DNA of 64,000 bases, taken from positions 38,673,001 to 38,737,000 of the forward strand of contig NC_080567.1 in NCBI RefSeq assembly GCF_030253575.1. Reading direction: 5' to 3'. Below the pieces are notes generated by a model, which did no database searches, was not told where the DNA came from, and worked only from the letters and a program-made list of their open reading frames with translations. The position numbers were made by a program, and so were the translations under genes. The DNA is from Rhododendron vialii. Taxonomy: Eukaryota > Streptophyta > Magnoliopsida > Ericales > Ericaceae. Of this stretch, positions 23,836 to 35,186 are shown in pieces; the stretch's first letter is position 1; each line of letters opens with the position of its first letter.

Positions 23836-24127
23836 AAACAAAAACGGGATTTAAAAAAGTATATTACCAATGTAGTGAATGAACCGTTCATTCCAGTTTT
23901 ATGGATGCTTTCATGTTTTCTTATCATGTACACTACTATCCCTCTATTGTGAATGCCGAATTATAAGATGAACAGATCGACTCTATTTTGCAACTCTGGA
24001 ATTCGATCAACAGAGTAATATTTAATGGGTTATTGATGATTTATTTTGCAACTCCGGACCCCGTTCGTTTTGGAATTTTGGATTTTGATTTATATGTAAT
24101 GAGTGTAAAGAGAAATGGATCTTGGGA

Positions 24128-24305
24128 TCCTGTAGGGTGCATCCGGGCCTCCCATCTCGGCAATTGACGACTCGGATTTTAATCCAAACAATGGACGGCT
24201 CGGATCAATAGGAGTTCGGATTAAATCCGAGTCGTCGGTGAAAGAATGAACGGCTGAATCGGCTGTCCTACATGCCCTGCAGTGTCGGCCGCACTGCAGG
24301 AATCC
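24128..24305. repeat. MITE-like repeat sharing a word with the 18.9-kb foldback element
   Basis: Inverted arms GACGACTCGGATTTTAATCC (24166-24185) and GGATTAAATCCGAGTCGTC (24218-24236) form a hairpin. Between them lies GGACGGCTCGGATC, which also occurs in the foldback element at 18889-19283. Ends near CCTGTAGGGTGC and CACTGCAGG are loosely inverted. The exact boundaries are uncertain. Confidence 0.45.
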
Positions 24306-24584
24306 CCAATCCAGAGAGAAATAAAATAATAATTGAAAATAAAGATAATGATTTGAGAGATATAGACAGAAAAATGAGAGTAATTATTGGAAGAAAATAA
24401 AATAATACTTAAAATCTAAAATTTAAAACCCTTAAACGAATGGGGTCCGGGATTTGATCAAAAAAGTAAAGATTTGATGGCTTAACCTCACCGAGTAATT
24501 ATCCAATGATTTTGGAACATCGCGTGGTGTCCGTCACATTTATTTACCACATATGTGGAGTTTGTGAATCTCATTCTTGGGATA

Positions 24585-24824
24585 TACTCCCTCAGTATGG
24601 ATTTAATAGTCTTTTTTGAAAATTCGTGTCATTTTTCAATCGATTATATCTCATAATTTATAATATTTTATATAATTTTAAAAACATTATTTTATAGAAC
24701 TAATCGAGATCTATCAAATAAGGTTCATATTGAATATAAAATCAATTACGGATTTAAAGATATAACTCATTTTTTAGTCAGTTAAAATCGAACGAGGGAC
24801 AATTAAATCTGGACGGAGGGAGTA
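24585..24824. mobile_element. Stowaway MITE (Tc1/mariner)
   Basis: The body, 24587-24822 (236 bp), begins CTCCCTCAGTATGGATTTAA and ends in the matching inverted sequence TTAAATCTGGACGGAGGGAG. The dinucleotide TA is duplicated on both sides (24585-24586, 24823-24824). The TACTCCCTC...GAGGGAGTA signature and TA target are diagnostic of Stowaway elements. The interior is AT-rich and non-coding. Confidence 0.9.
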
Positions 24825-24909
24825 CAAGATTATTGAGAAGCGATGAGAGATTATTCAGTGCCCTTGGTGGTGCCCCAAGCCTCCCCGCAACATACATTAT
24901 TATGTGATC

Positions 24910-26558
24910 TGATAAACACCCAATAATGCATATTCTTGGTGCTTCAGTCCTTTAGTATGTTGTGTTTGTACATATATGTTGTCGTTTTTATGCGATATTG
25001 CACGTAAGGTAGGTTTTTGTATGTTTCAGGTAATTCGTATAAATAAAGTGTGTTTGAACGCTAAGGAATGCTCCGGATGCAACCGAGTGCTCAAGGCCAC
25101 GTGCCACCCTGTGGTGGTGCCCAAAAAGTCATGAAAAGACGGTTTGAAGGTTGCTCGGGTCGCCCAAGGGTCAAGGGAAATGAAGGACATGTGAGGATTT
25201 TACTAAAGCAATTCATCTTTCGACCAGCTGAGGGTAGAATTGTCATAATTTTTTATGTACAAACTACTTTTGATCCAAACCACTTGGGTTAGAAAGTAGA
25301 CTCGACAAGCTTTCCAACGATCCAAAGAACACCTAAATCTGAGTTCGCGAGTGCCCGGAGCGAGCTCGCGAAGTTGCCAAAAAAATCTGTCAAGCATGTA
25401 CCGGTACTGGCCAACTCCTAGTATTGGTACAAGGGGTCCATAGATTGATTTTTCCAGCCCGTTTGAAGGCCTTGAACCGGTACTGAGGCATTTTCAGTAC
25501 CGGTACAACCTGAAAAAATCTGCAGATTTTTGTTAACTTTTTCAATTTTTCATTTATGAAAAGTTTTCCACTTATGGAATGTTTTTTTGGATATTTTAGA
25601 GACTTTTTTGGTCCTGTGTAACTTAACTTTAGATTCCTATAAATAGGCTTGTATGCCTTTTATAGAAAGGACGGTCATTTATAGTCTTTTTAGGCCTAAG
25701 TTTTTTTTCTTGCTTTCTAGGAACTCCATTAATATTTTTCAAGCTTTTCTAGTAATTTCCTTCAAGAACTTCTTAAGATAATTGTCATATGTTAATTTAT
25801 CGTTTATTAATATTGTAGCTACGCTTTGGATCTTTGCATAAATTAAGTTTATTTACGTTTTCTTCGGTTAAATATTTCGCTTCATTTTCTTACCATGTTT
25901 AGTATTTTAACTATGGTTGAGTAGTCTTTTGGCTAAGTCTTGGGCTAATATTTCCCAATGACTTAGGTTGTTGTTTGGTTCTCGAACTCTCGTGCTTAAA
26001 ATCATGATTTTCGAAATTAAATTAACCTAGCCATTTTGGTCTAAGCGAGGGGTGTTAACTCCTTGATATGTAGTTTAGTCAAGCGGTCTTGACAAACGAC
26101 ATATTAAGGGCTCATGGCCTCCTACGTGTTAGATACATTAGCAAAAATAGGTTGGTTTAGTTCCGAATAATCACATCTTTTGATAATCGTAGTCGTTAAA
26201 GCTAAATCCTTCCGGCGTGAGCACGCGGTCGTGACTCTCACTTGAGTTATATTCGAGAACCGATAACGGCCTTTGTTAAGGGATAGATGATCCCTAGACT
26301 TGCCTTTTTTAGTTTATAAAACACTTTTCTAGTCTTTTTCTTAGTATTTCCAATTTCAAAGCAAAACCAAGTTGATCGCCTCAAACGCTGAAATCCACCG
26401 TATAAAACCAACAATCCGATTAAGCTATTTTCGATTCTCTGTGGGTACGATCCCGGACTTTCCAGTTATTATGCTATCGACGACATAGTCTTACGTTTGG
26501 GGTTTTCTTAACCTTATATTTGAAGGCGAGGTTTAGAGCTAAGAAGGATCCTCGCACT
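24910..26558 (+). mobile_element. Candidate long solo LTR, Ty3/Gypsy (Athila/Tat-like)
   Basis: A segment of about 1.65 kb opens TGATAAACACCCAATAATGC, a wording seen in Athila-type LTRs. It holds a TATA-like CCTATAAATAGG near 25636 and approaches its right end with GTGGGTACGATCCCGGACTT...TATTATGCTATCGACGAC, again Athila-like. The 5-bp repeat TGATC lies on both sides (24905-24909, 26559-26563). No gag or pol sequence adjoins it, so it reads as a fossil solo LTR. The right boundary does not show a canonical CA end, so bounds are tentative. Confidence 0.5.
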
Positions 26559-26634
26559 TGATCTTGACCCCACAAAAATTTGCGGTTAAAGAATGCCTTG
26601 AAACATCACGTGGCGGTGTCTTAGGGGTATTCAA

Positions 26635-26974
26635 TAATTTTTGGGCGCTGCTATTTGCAGTCCTCTATTTCCTCCTATAGTCCGTTAAAAATTTTCAATT
26701 ATACTCGACAGTTAGTTACCGAAATTGAGATATATTTTCAGCATCCAATTACCGAAATATAATATTTTTTTCAACAGCTATTTACCGAAAATGCATGTTC
26801 GACAGTTGTTTACCAAAAGTTGAACATATTTTCGATATGTAGTTATTGAAATATAATCTTGTTTTCAACAGCAATTTACCGAAATGTTATTTATGATTTT
26901 CAACAATTATTTACCGAAATATAGTGGGCTATGAGAGAAAATAAAGAGTTGCGAATAGCGGCGCCCTAATTTTT
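26635..26974. mobile_element. MITE with ~41-bp TIRs and internal degenerate tandem repeat
   Basis: The body is 26643-26966 (324 bp). The left end GGGCGCTGCTATTTGCAGTC and the complement of the right end, GGGCGCCGCTATTCGCAACT, align over about 41 bp. The 8-bp direct repeat TAATTTTT flanks both sides (26635-26642, 26967-26974); the T-run means it could be 9 bp. The interior is a degenerate array of a unit of about 35 bp containing TTTACCGAAAT, present about 6-7 times. It could be hAT- or Mutator-type. Confidence 0.65.
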
Positions 26975-27149
26975 TGTGCTCCTAATGTAGCAGCAAATTT
27001 ATATTTTCACCACAGAGAAATAAACCCCTTGTCTACTCAAATGAATTGCCCAGGGCTGTATTATTCAGCGGTATTACCAAATTACCAGACACAAGGCACC
27101 AATACCATAATCTCTTCCTCGAGCCCCTCTCACCTCCATTTGATTCCTC

Positions 27150-27190
<41 letters not shown>

Positions 27191-28071
27191 CATTCTCTCT
27201 CTCCAGTTCACCCAATAAATATATAAATATAAATATACCACTTTTTTGGATTACTACTCCTATTATCGAAGGATTTTTTCTATTTGAATAACCAAACTCA
27301 GAAGATTATTCATAAGAAACTACAGTCAAACTATGATTATCTTTGCAATTTTTCTATCAATAGTTTTTTTATACTCAAAATTACCCGAAAAATGGTCTAA
27401 TTAATTCAATCTTCCCAATCAAAAAAAAAAAAATCTTATCTCTGATTTGGCCATTAATAAGTAGCCTCAAAATTACCAACAGAGCTTCTGTTATTTTCAA
27501 GTCTTGTTTGGACAAGAAACCCGAAAAACGAGGAAAAAGGAGAGAGAGAAAGAAACAGAGAACTCAGAACAGACCTTTCCTTCTCTCTCTCCCTCTCTCC
27601 TCTATGTGAAAGCATCTCCATTTGACCACCTCCATTTTAGCATAAACCCAACTTTACTCTCTCTCTCTCTGACCAACTCCATTTATGGCATGAACACATC
27701 TTCGTTTCCCAAGAGATGAGATGGCCAAACGGGTTTCTCTAAATCTCTGCCCAAAAACTGCCATTTTACTAGAAACCCACTTAGTTATGAGTCAAAACAG
27801 GGAAAGGGTTGTTCTTCTGATCAGAAACAAGGAATGGGGTGGTAAGACTTCTCTGAAATCTGCCCATTTCACTATTTCTCTCTAAAATCTCAGTCAAAAC
27901 CCAACAAAAGCACCCATTTTTACACAAAACCCCACAACTCCACGCGTTTCTCAAAAAGGGCCACACACACAAAAAAAAATCCATTTTTTAGAGTCTCCTC
28001 TTGCCCCTTCTTCAAAAGCAGAGCTTTCACTCCTACTTTACTTTGCAAAAAAAAAAAAAAAACAGAAGAGA
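26975..28071 (+). promoter_or_regulatory. Promoter and 5' leader of the DUF630/DUF632 gene
   Basis: Rich in CT microsatellite: about 14 CT repeats at 27154-27182, with shorter runs at 27191-27200, 27580-27602 and 27656-27671. Such runs are common in plant leaders and core promoters. No certain TATA box or start site can be fixed. Confidence 0.4.
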
Positions 28072-29891
28072 ATGGGGTGTGTTGCCTCCAAACTACAGGA
28101 AGAAGAAGAAGTAGTGTCTATTTGTAGAGAGAGAAAACATCAGCTGAAGCTAGCCGTAGAGAGAAGATATGCACTTGCTGATGCACACGCTAGGTATTGT
28201 CAAGCTCTTTATGGAGTTTCAGCTGGTATAAAGCTATTTGTTGCTCGTCATTCTTCCCCTTCTTCCCCATTTCTCATCACTTTCCCACCAAAATCTCCCC
28301 CCAAAGAAAATGTGGTCTCAAACCCATTATTCCTTCAACAAACACCTTCTGAACCCACCCAATCAGCCATTAACGGCTGTGAATCATGTGGGTCTTCAAC
28401 ATCTTCAGAGGAAGAAGATGAGAGAGAAGAAAAAATGGAGGGACAACAACAAGAGGGTTTTGGGTATTTCTACATGCAAATGCCTCCATCAATACCTTCA
28501 CCACAGAGGGATTTTGGGTGGGATTTCTTTAACCCTTTTGATGGTGTAAGGCCAGAGGTAATAGGCGGGTACAATCGTAATTCGGATGACGATTTGAGGG
28601 TAGTGAGGGAAGAGGAAGGGATTCCAGAGTTGGAAGAGGAAGGGGGTAGGGTGGAGGAAGAAGTAAAAAATGTGGTGGTGGCTGAAGAAAGCGAGAATGC
28701 AAGAGGAGGGCATGTAGAGAGTGGTGGGGTTGAAGTTGTTAGATCAGTGGATGTTGTGGGAAATGGGGAGGAGCAGAAGGGCTTAACAGTAATTGATACA
28801 CCAGCGAAAGGGAGGGAGTTGTTGGAAGCATTGAGGGATATTGAGGACCATTTCATTAGGGCTTTTGATTCTGGCAAGGATGTGTCCAGAATGTTGGAGG
28901 CTAATAGGGTGCATTTGCATTCTGGCCTGGAGGAAATAAAAGGTTAGCATTGTTCTTGTCTCTTTTCATATTATAACATAGAGCTATCCAGATTTTAATA
29001 TTTGGATTCTGTCGTTGTACTTGTCTGCATGCTATTTTCTGGATATAAAACTTCTGCTCTCTTGAAAATGATCTTCAGTTGCCTTTGAATTCCTGTATTT
29101 TTCTATTGACTCCACATGACTTCACTTCCATTTAATATAGTACAATACAATAAAGCTGAATAAGAGTTTCTTTAATTGTGGCTCTAGATCTTGGTTCTCA
29201 CTCTGAATAGCTTCCATTACTGGTACTTTCTGGTATCCATCTTTACAGTGTCGGTGTGTTTGAGTGGGGGATTTGTAGAGAGATTTGTTAAGTGAAAACG
29301 AGAAAATATTCTAAATTTGTGAAGAGCAATACCTTACATTTTCTTTTCCCTCCACAAACCTTGATCCATTTACAGTCGTAATTAGGATATTTGTGGGCCT
29401 TATGTCTATCGTCTTTCCTTAAAACTTGGAAAGAGAATTTCTTCTAATTGAGCTCGAATTTCCTTCCTCTAGCTTTTTGCTTTTGTGGCTTTTAGGCAAC
29501 TTATGTGGACCTTGCTATCAAAAGTTTTCTCCCATTAAGAATCCTTTGTTTTCCCTTGAGGTCTGGTTGTTGTTGCTCCACTGTGACATCTTTTCTGAAA
29601 AAGGATCTGATAAGGTGGGACTTACCCAATTGTCTTTCTGAGAAAGTTGGTAACTTTTTGTTAAGCTTTGCATAATGTGCTTCTTCTGCCTTAACTTTGC
29701 ATTGCATTGCATCTAATGATGTTGAAAAGCTCCAAATTCCCCTTTTTAGAATCTTAAACTGGAGGAGAGGTTTTTTTGTTGACACAACATCATGTACCAT
29801 TAACCTTATTGGTGGTTACAGGTATTGGGTTTACCTTGAAGGTGTGTACCATAAACCTTGTTCGTTTCACACTGATGATATCAAGCTTTGA

Positions 29892-29955
<64 letters not shown>

Positions 29956-32942
29956 TTTTGTGCCCTTCTTACATAGTTCCCCTCTACTTTCCCCATAAAA
30001 TCCTACCCTTAGGTGCCTTTATGCTTAATCACTTTTTCAACATCTTATTTGGATGCAGAGAATTCAACAAAACTCATCCAAGCCATCGCATGGCGGTCCA
30101 CTTCATCTCGATCTTCATCCTGTAAAAGTCTTGTAGCATCTAGTTCCAAAAGCTCTTCAACATGGACAGAGTTTAACAACGATCTCTTTGACGATTATGG
30201 AGGAATGGAATCAGGAAGCCATTCTCTGACATTGGGAAGGCTATATGCTTGGGAGAAGAAACTTTACGAAGAGGTTAAGGTAAATCGCTGTTACCGTGAA
30301 GGCGTAAACTGTTCAATGAAACTCAGTTATCATGACTTCATCCTAGTTCCTCTTTGTGAAATACTTGAAGTAACTTCACAAGCAAACCAAACATCATGTT
30401 AACAGTACCAGTTTTACAACTTGGCAATGAGACACCAGGGATATATAGAATGAGGAACATGTATTGTTGCTAAGCATGTTAAAAATAGTCAATTAATGTA
30501 GTTGTTATGTAATATATGTTTCCCTTGGATATGATTATATTTATGGCAATGAGACGCCCATAATGATCGAGAATAAATGCCAAATGAGATCGTTATGACT
30601 GATACCTATCTATCTCAAGTAACGCAAAAGAAGATGTTTCTTGTATCTCAACCCTAATAACATAGAGTAAGTTGTAATCCATATCACTTGAAACAGTAAA
30701 GTTCAATCACTTCTACACAATATCCTATCGAATGCACCAAAGATGTGGCCTTTTGCAGGCTGCCATCATGTAGCAGAACAAACCCTTTTCAAGCTGGACA
30801 TGTTTGGATTCCTGGACCCATATTTATAATTAGCATAACATTTGACAAGAGCATCATCATTACAAAGGTAGAAGTTCATGTAGTGGGACATGGGAAGTTG
30901 AATTGTTCTAAGAACAGTATAATCGAGTAGAGGCCATACTGTCTGTGTAGTTGCTCAGCTCGATTCTTCCTTCTTGTCGTTTAGCTATTAATTTATGCCA
31001 TGCTACTTGATTTTATCTTACCAGAACAACAAAATGTGAACTGAAAGTATGAAAGCTGATAGCATCTATATGTTTTAGACTGCTTTGTCGGTTGGAAGGA
31101 ACTGAGCACGATGCCTTTGTCTCTTGACAAAACATTGTTGATTTTGACGTTGTCTCCTTGCCAAGCCAGTTGTCCACTACCTTGTAATATTAAGTTTTAC
31201 AACATGTTCTTTTGATAGGCATCATGCTTGCAGTGTTTTTTAGGTTACAGTGTCCAAGCGATCAGTATGCATCTGTGATATTTATTGCATGTAGGCATAT
31301 AGAGTAGGAGTACTGAGTACCTCCTTATTGCACAACAAAGAAGTTTAAAAGGCTGAAAATGCCTGCCTTGTTCTTTCCCCTGTTCAGCGTGTTTGCTTTC
31401 AGAAGTTGATCTTTGTGTTTACATTGTCCACCATGTAAGCAAAGGCTGGAGGTTTCTTTTTTTATTTTGTTTATAAAATGCAATCCTTTATACTAATTCT
31501 TCTAGTAGAACTGAAATTTAGATTTGCTCATCAGGCTGGAGATAGCACCTGGAAAATTTATGAAAAGAAATGCATTCAACTAAGAAATCAGGATGCTAGA
31601 GGAGATGGACTTGCAGTGGACAAAACCAGGGCTGCAGTTAAAGATTTATATAGCAGGATCTTGGTTGCAATTCGAAGTGCTGAATCGATTTCAGAACAAA
31701 TTGAGAAACTGAGAGATGAAGAATTGCAGCCCCAAATTCTTGAATTGTTACAAGGGTAGGGAAATTTCAGAAGCAAGCATTGTTTGTTGTTTCCAGAATC
31801 AGTTTTTGCAGAAAATTTGAAGAGATTTTGTTTGGCTTATAGGCTTCCTATCATTTAAGGATGTTTCAACATTTTCAACCATTTTCTGGAAATCTTTTTG
31901 GGAGAAACTTCACTCTAGGAAAATGTCAAAGAATGCTTCCAGATACTCGAGGAGAAATACACATGAAAACGTTTATGCTTTTGTACTCGAAAACAATTTT
32001 GTGAATGTTTTTATTGAAACTGATTTTGAAACAATTTTGCTTTCTTGAAAAGCCCGGTTTCCTTCATTAATTTACCCTTTCCCTTTATGCAGCCTGATGG
32101 GAACCTGGAAGGTTATGTTGGAATCGCATGAGATCCAAAACAAGATTATGTTTGAAGTGAAATCTTATACAAGTCCCTCTTATGCAAAATTCTGCAACAA
32201 CTCCCACCGAATTGCCACACTACAACTCGATGCGGAGCTTCAGAATTGGAGAGCACGGTTCATCGACTACATTGCAGCACAAAAGGCATACATCGAGGCT
32301 CTCCATGGATGGCTATCAAAGTTTGTCATCCCTGAAGTTGAATTCTACTCCAAGGGCAGGAGTTCAAATTCGGCCCCACCTTGTCGGGTCAAAGGGCCCA
32401 CGTTGCTTGTGATCTGTCGCGATTGGTTGAATTCAATGGAGAAGTTGCCGGATAAAGCAGTTGCATTTTCTATGAAAAGCTTTGGAAAGGATATAAGGGC
32501 ATTATGGGTACAGCAAGGCGATGAACAACATCGAATGAGGAAAGTTGAGAGCTTGGCGAAAGAACTTGACAGAAAGATTCTTGCATTCCAGAAGGCGGAC
32601 AATAGGGCTTTTGAATCAAAGCTTTCGGAGCATAACTTGGAGCTAGTCATGGAGCACCGTGCTGAGTTATTGGAAGAGAAGAAGGATATTCTGGAGGGCT
32701 TCAGAAGGAGGGTCGATTTAGAGAAGGAAAAACACCATAACTGCATGCAAGAAACACAAAGGATCACACTTAACGGATTTCAGACTGGTTTTGGTGGAGT
32801 CTTTGATTCATTGACACAGTTTTCGAAGGCTGCTCTGAAAATGTACAATGACCTTTTGAGTCACAAAGAGAGTGTTGAGAAAAAGGTTGGGAATCCCGGA
32901 TATATAGAGGGCTCCAAACATGAAGAAGATTGCAGCACGTGA
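28072..32942 (+). CDS. DUF630/DUF632 protein, NRG2-like family, complete, 4 exons
   Basis: Plant-specific protein with an N-terminal DUF630 and a DUF632 (bZIP-like coiled-coil) region. Relatives include NRG2 (nitrate regulation) and proteins of leaf and root development. Exons 28072-28942, 30059-30279, 31535-31755, 32093-32942 are GT-AG and phase-matched, giving 2163 nt, 720 aa. The start MGCVASK gives Gly2 and Cys3, a probable N-myristoylation/palmitoylation site, so membrane association is likely. DUF630 covers about residues 1-60 (HQLKLAVERRYALADAHARY). A Pro/Ser then Glu-rich acidic linker follows to about residue 240. DUF632 runs from about 250 (GRELLEALRDIEDHFIRAFD) to about 560 and contains LGRLYAWEKKLYEEVK and WLSKFVIPEVEF. 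The C terminus is coiled coil (DLEKEKHHNCMQETQ). Which paralogue this is cannot be told. Confidence 0.93.
29893..29955 (+). repeat. Compound (CT)n(CA)n microsatellite in intron 1
   Basis: About 23 CT dinucleotides run directly into about 7 CA dinucleotides. It lies in intron 1 of the DUF630/DUF632 gene, away from both splice sites. Confidence 0.95.
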
Positions 32943-33489
32943 CATTCAAAAGCTGGTCAAGGTTTTTTAGGGTTTTTGGGTTCGGCTGTTGTTGTACATT
33001 AGATTGTGTCGAAGCAGTTATTTGTATATTTATTCATATTTGTAGTTGAATTTCGTTGAAATCGTGGACTCACCGCTAAATTGGTAGGTAGCTAAATGGA
33101 TTGTAATGGTTGCCCACAATTTTGTTGGTGAGAGAGCTGTAGGTTTCCTGATTTCTAACACCTCACCTGGCAATAATTCCATAAGAGTTTGTAAAGGTGG
33201 GGATTGAAGTGGGTAATCTTGTAAGAATACTAGGAGAGGTATTTTAATAGCTTCCTCTCAGACAATATCTTGGAGATTATGGTAGACTTGCCATAACAAG
33301 AAGAGTCACATCTCGTGGCCGAGTTTCTCAGAGTTGCAACTTTAGTTCTATCTTCTTTGTTTCCGTCTGTTTATTTATTATTTATTTGGAAATGAATGGA
33401 AAATAGTTTGTAAATTACCATGGTTTTGGGGAGATGAGATTGAACTTGTGCGTCATAAGTTCAGGGTTCAATGGCATAGCAATATCAAG
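32943..33489 (+). other. 3' UTR and flank of the DUF630/DUF632 gene
   Basis: Non-coding sequence following the stop codon, ending where the Mutator-like element begins. No other feature was recognised. Confidence 0.5.
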
Positions 33490-34680
33490 AATGCTACACA
33501 CACAACATCTCCCACACAACATCTCACACAACTGATGACGTCATCACGACGTCAGCATAAAACGACGTCGTTTTGATAATTAAAAAAAAAAAAAAACAAC
33601 CCACGCACAGTAACGCTTTCCCTTCGGACCCTTCCTCTTCCCCTTCTCATTCAAAATACTGATTACAGTCAGGAGAACGGAGAGAGGGGCTCCCACCACC
33701 ACCACCGGCGACGATGCTTCCCACCTCAACCGGTGACCACGCTTCCCACCTCCACCGCTAGAACCCAACCCCAGCTCTCCCCACCGTCGGCGACCGCCAC
33801 CCCCACCAGCTTCTGGACAGTTCGACATTGTTACTCCCGCCACCACCACCGGCTTCTATGAGAGATGTGTGTGTAGCATTTTTGCTCCCCCGATTTCCTC
33901 ATCATCAATCTCTCTCTCGATCGATCTCCAGCGACTTCTTCTTCATCAACGGGTCTTGTGAAATTTGGGTTTTGGAAGATGACTTCCCTCTCTCTCTCAC
34001 GGCAACTGTTGTTTTTGCAGCCATGGCGGTGGCATTTTTTTGTCCGAATAAAGGCGGGTGTGAGCCCCCCCCCCCGCTCTCTCTCTCTCCCTCCTATTTT
34101 CTGATGATTTTTGAGTTTTAATTTGAACTGATTTAAGCCGATTTGGTTGAGGGTTTATATGGTCAGTTCGTGGTTCATCTGCTACGGCGTTATCAACCGG
34201 GGTTCCTTTGACTGGGGCAAACAGATCGAATCTTCAAGTCTTCTTCTTCAGCGGGGTGTATCGTCGCCGATGGTGGTGGTGGTCTGACTGTGATCTGTAT
34301 TTTGAGTGAGAAGGGGAAGAAGAGAGTGCAATTTTGTTCACCCTCCTTAAAAAAGGGTGAACATTACCCTCTTTCTTATTGGTTGAAATGGTGTGGACCC
34401 CACCACAAAGTGATGTCATGCTTATTATGCAATACACTTTTTGGTAAGTATGACATCACTTTGTGATGGGGACCACACCATTTTAACCAATAAGGAGAAG
34501 GGTAATGTTCACCCTCTTAAGTGGAGGGTGAACAAAACTCAACTCGGAAGAAGAAGGGAAAGCATTACTGTGCGTGGGTTGTTTTTTTTTTTATCAAAAC
34601 GACGTCGTTTTATGATGACGTCGTGATGACGTCAGCGGTTGTGTGAGATGTTGTGTGGGAGATGTTGTGTGTGTAGCATT
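33490..34680. mobile_element. Long-TIR Mutator-like non-autonomous element
   Basis: The ends are inverted copies of each other for about 130 bp (33490-33620 against 34550-34680), starting AATGCTACACACACAACATC and containing AAAACGACGTCGTTTTGATA. Such long inverted ends suit the Mutator (MULE) class. The interior is GC-rich and contains short gene-like open frames (33700-34030) with CCACCACCACC stretches, possibly captured genic sequence, though no protein family is recognised. A third copy of the terminal motif, GTGTGTGTAGCATTTTTG, lies at 33868-33885. A second palindromic element is nested at about 34329-34541. No convincing target duplication was seen. Confidence 0.6.
34329..34541. mobile_element. 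Palindromic MITE nested in the long-TIR element
   Basis: Left and right halves are inverted copies of about 100 bp that begin TTTTGTTCACCCTCC and include GGTGTGGACCCCACCACAAA on the left and its near-complement on the right, centred near 34437. It lies inside the Mutator-like element at 33490-34680, so it either inserted later or is part of it. The superfamily is unassigned because no clear target duplication was found. Confidence 0.6.
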
Positions 34681-35186
34681 TTTGTAGCAACATAGCAGCA
34701 ACATCTCAGAATCAACAAAAAACTCTGATTGCAAAAGTACAGACACCAGCCGAGCAAAAAAAAAAGTACAGACACCAAAAAACGGGGGGAGGGGAATCCT
34801 TGGAGTTGGCCTGATCGGCCTATATTCAGGTAATAGATGACCAAGCCAAACAGAGCCTTAAAGTCCCGATCAATTGGGATAGACTATATGAATCAGTTTT
34901 CTTTTTTCCATTGCAAATTGAACATGTCAAACGGGGGAAGCCGCGAATTCCAACACTGGAAGGCACTAGCCGCACTACGCAGAGATGGAATCGCCAAAAG
35001 AACAAGAATAAAAGCTATAGGTGTAAATCAAAACGTAAAAGCAACTTTCTTAAATTGTTTTACTTCTTCAACACTCCCTTTGTACACTGTAAGGAAATAA
35101 ACCATTCTAAAGATGTACATTTACAATCGTGCAAATGAGTGATTACAGGTCTAGCATTTTAGTCAATGATTACGTTTAATTGCATC
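34681..35186 (-). other. 3' UTR side of the CPP1-like gene
   Basis: No coding exon. The part adjoining 35187 should be the 3' UTR of the CPP1-like gene. No separate feature was recognised. Confidence 0.45.

Noticed and set aside
27029-27291. Small open frames over the CT microsatellite
   Set aside because: Ser-Leu repeats come from the CT dinucleotides; no family similarity.
28238-28877. Second-frame and antisense open frames inside DUF630/DUF632 exon 1
   Set aside because: The sense frame carries conserved DUF630 and joins in phase to the other exons; the others are compositional by-products.
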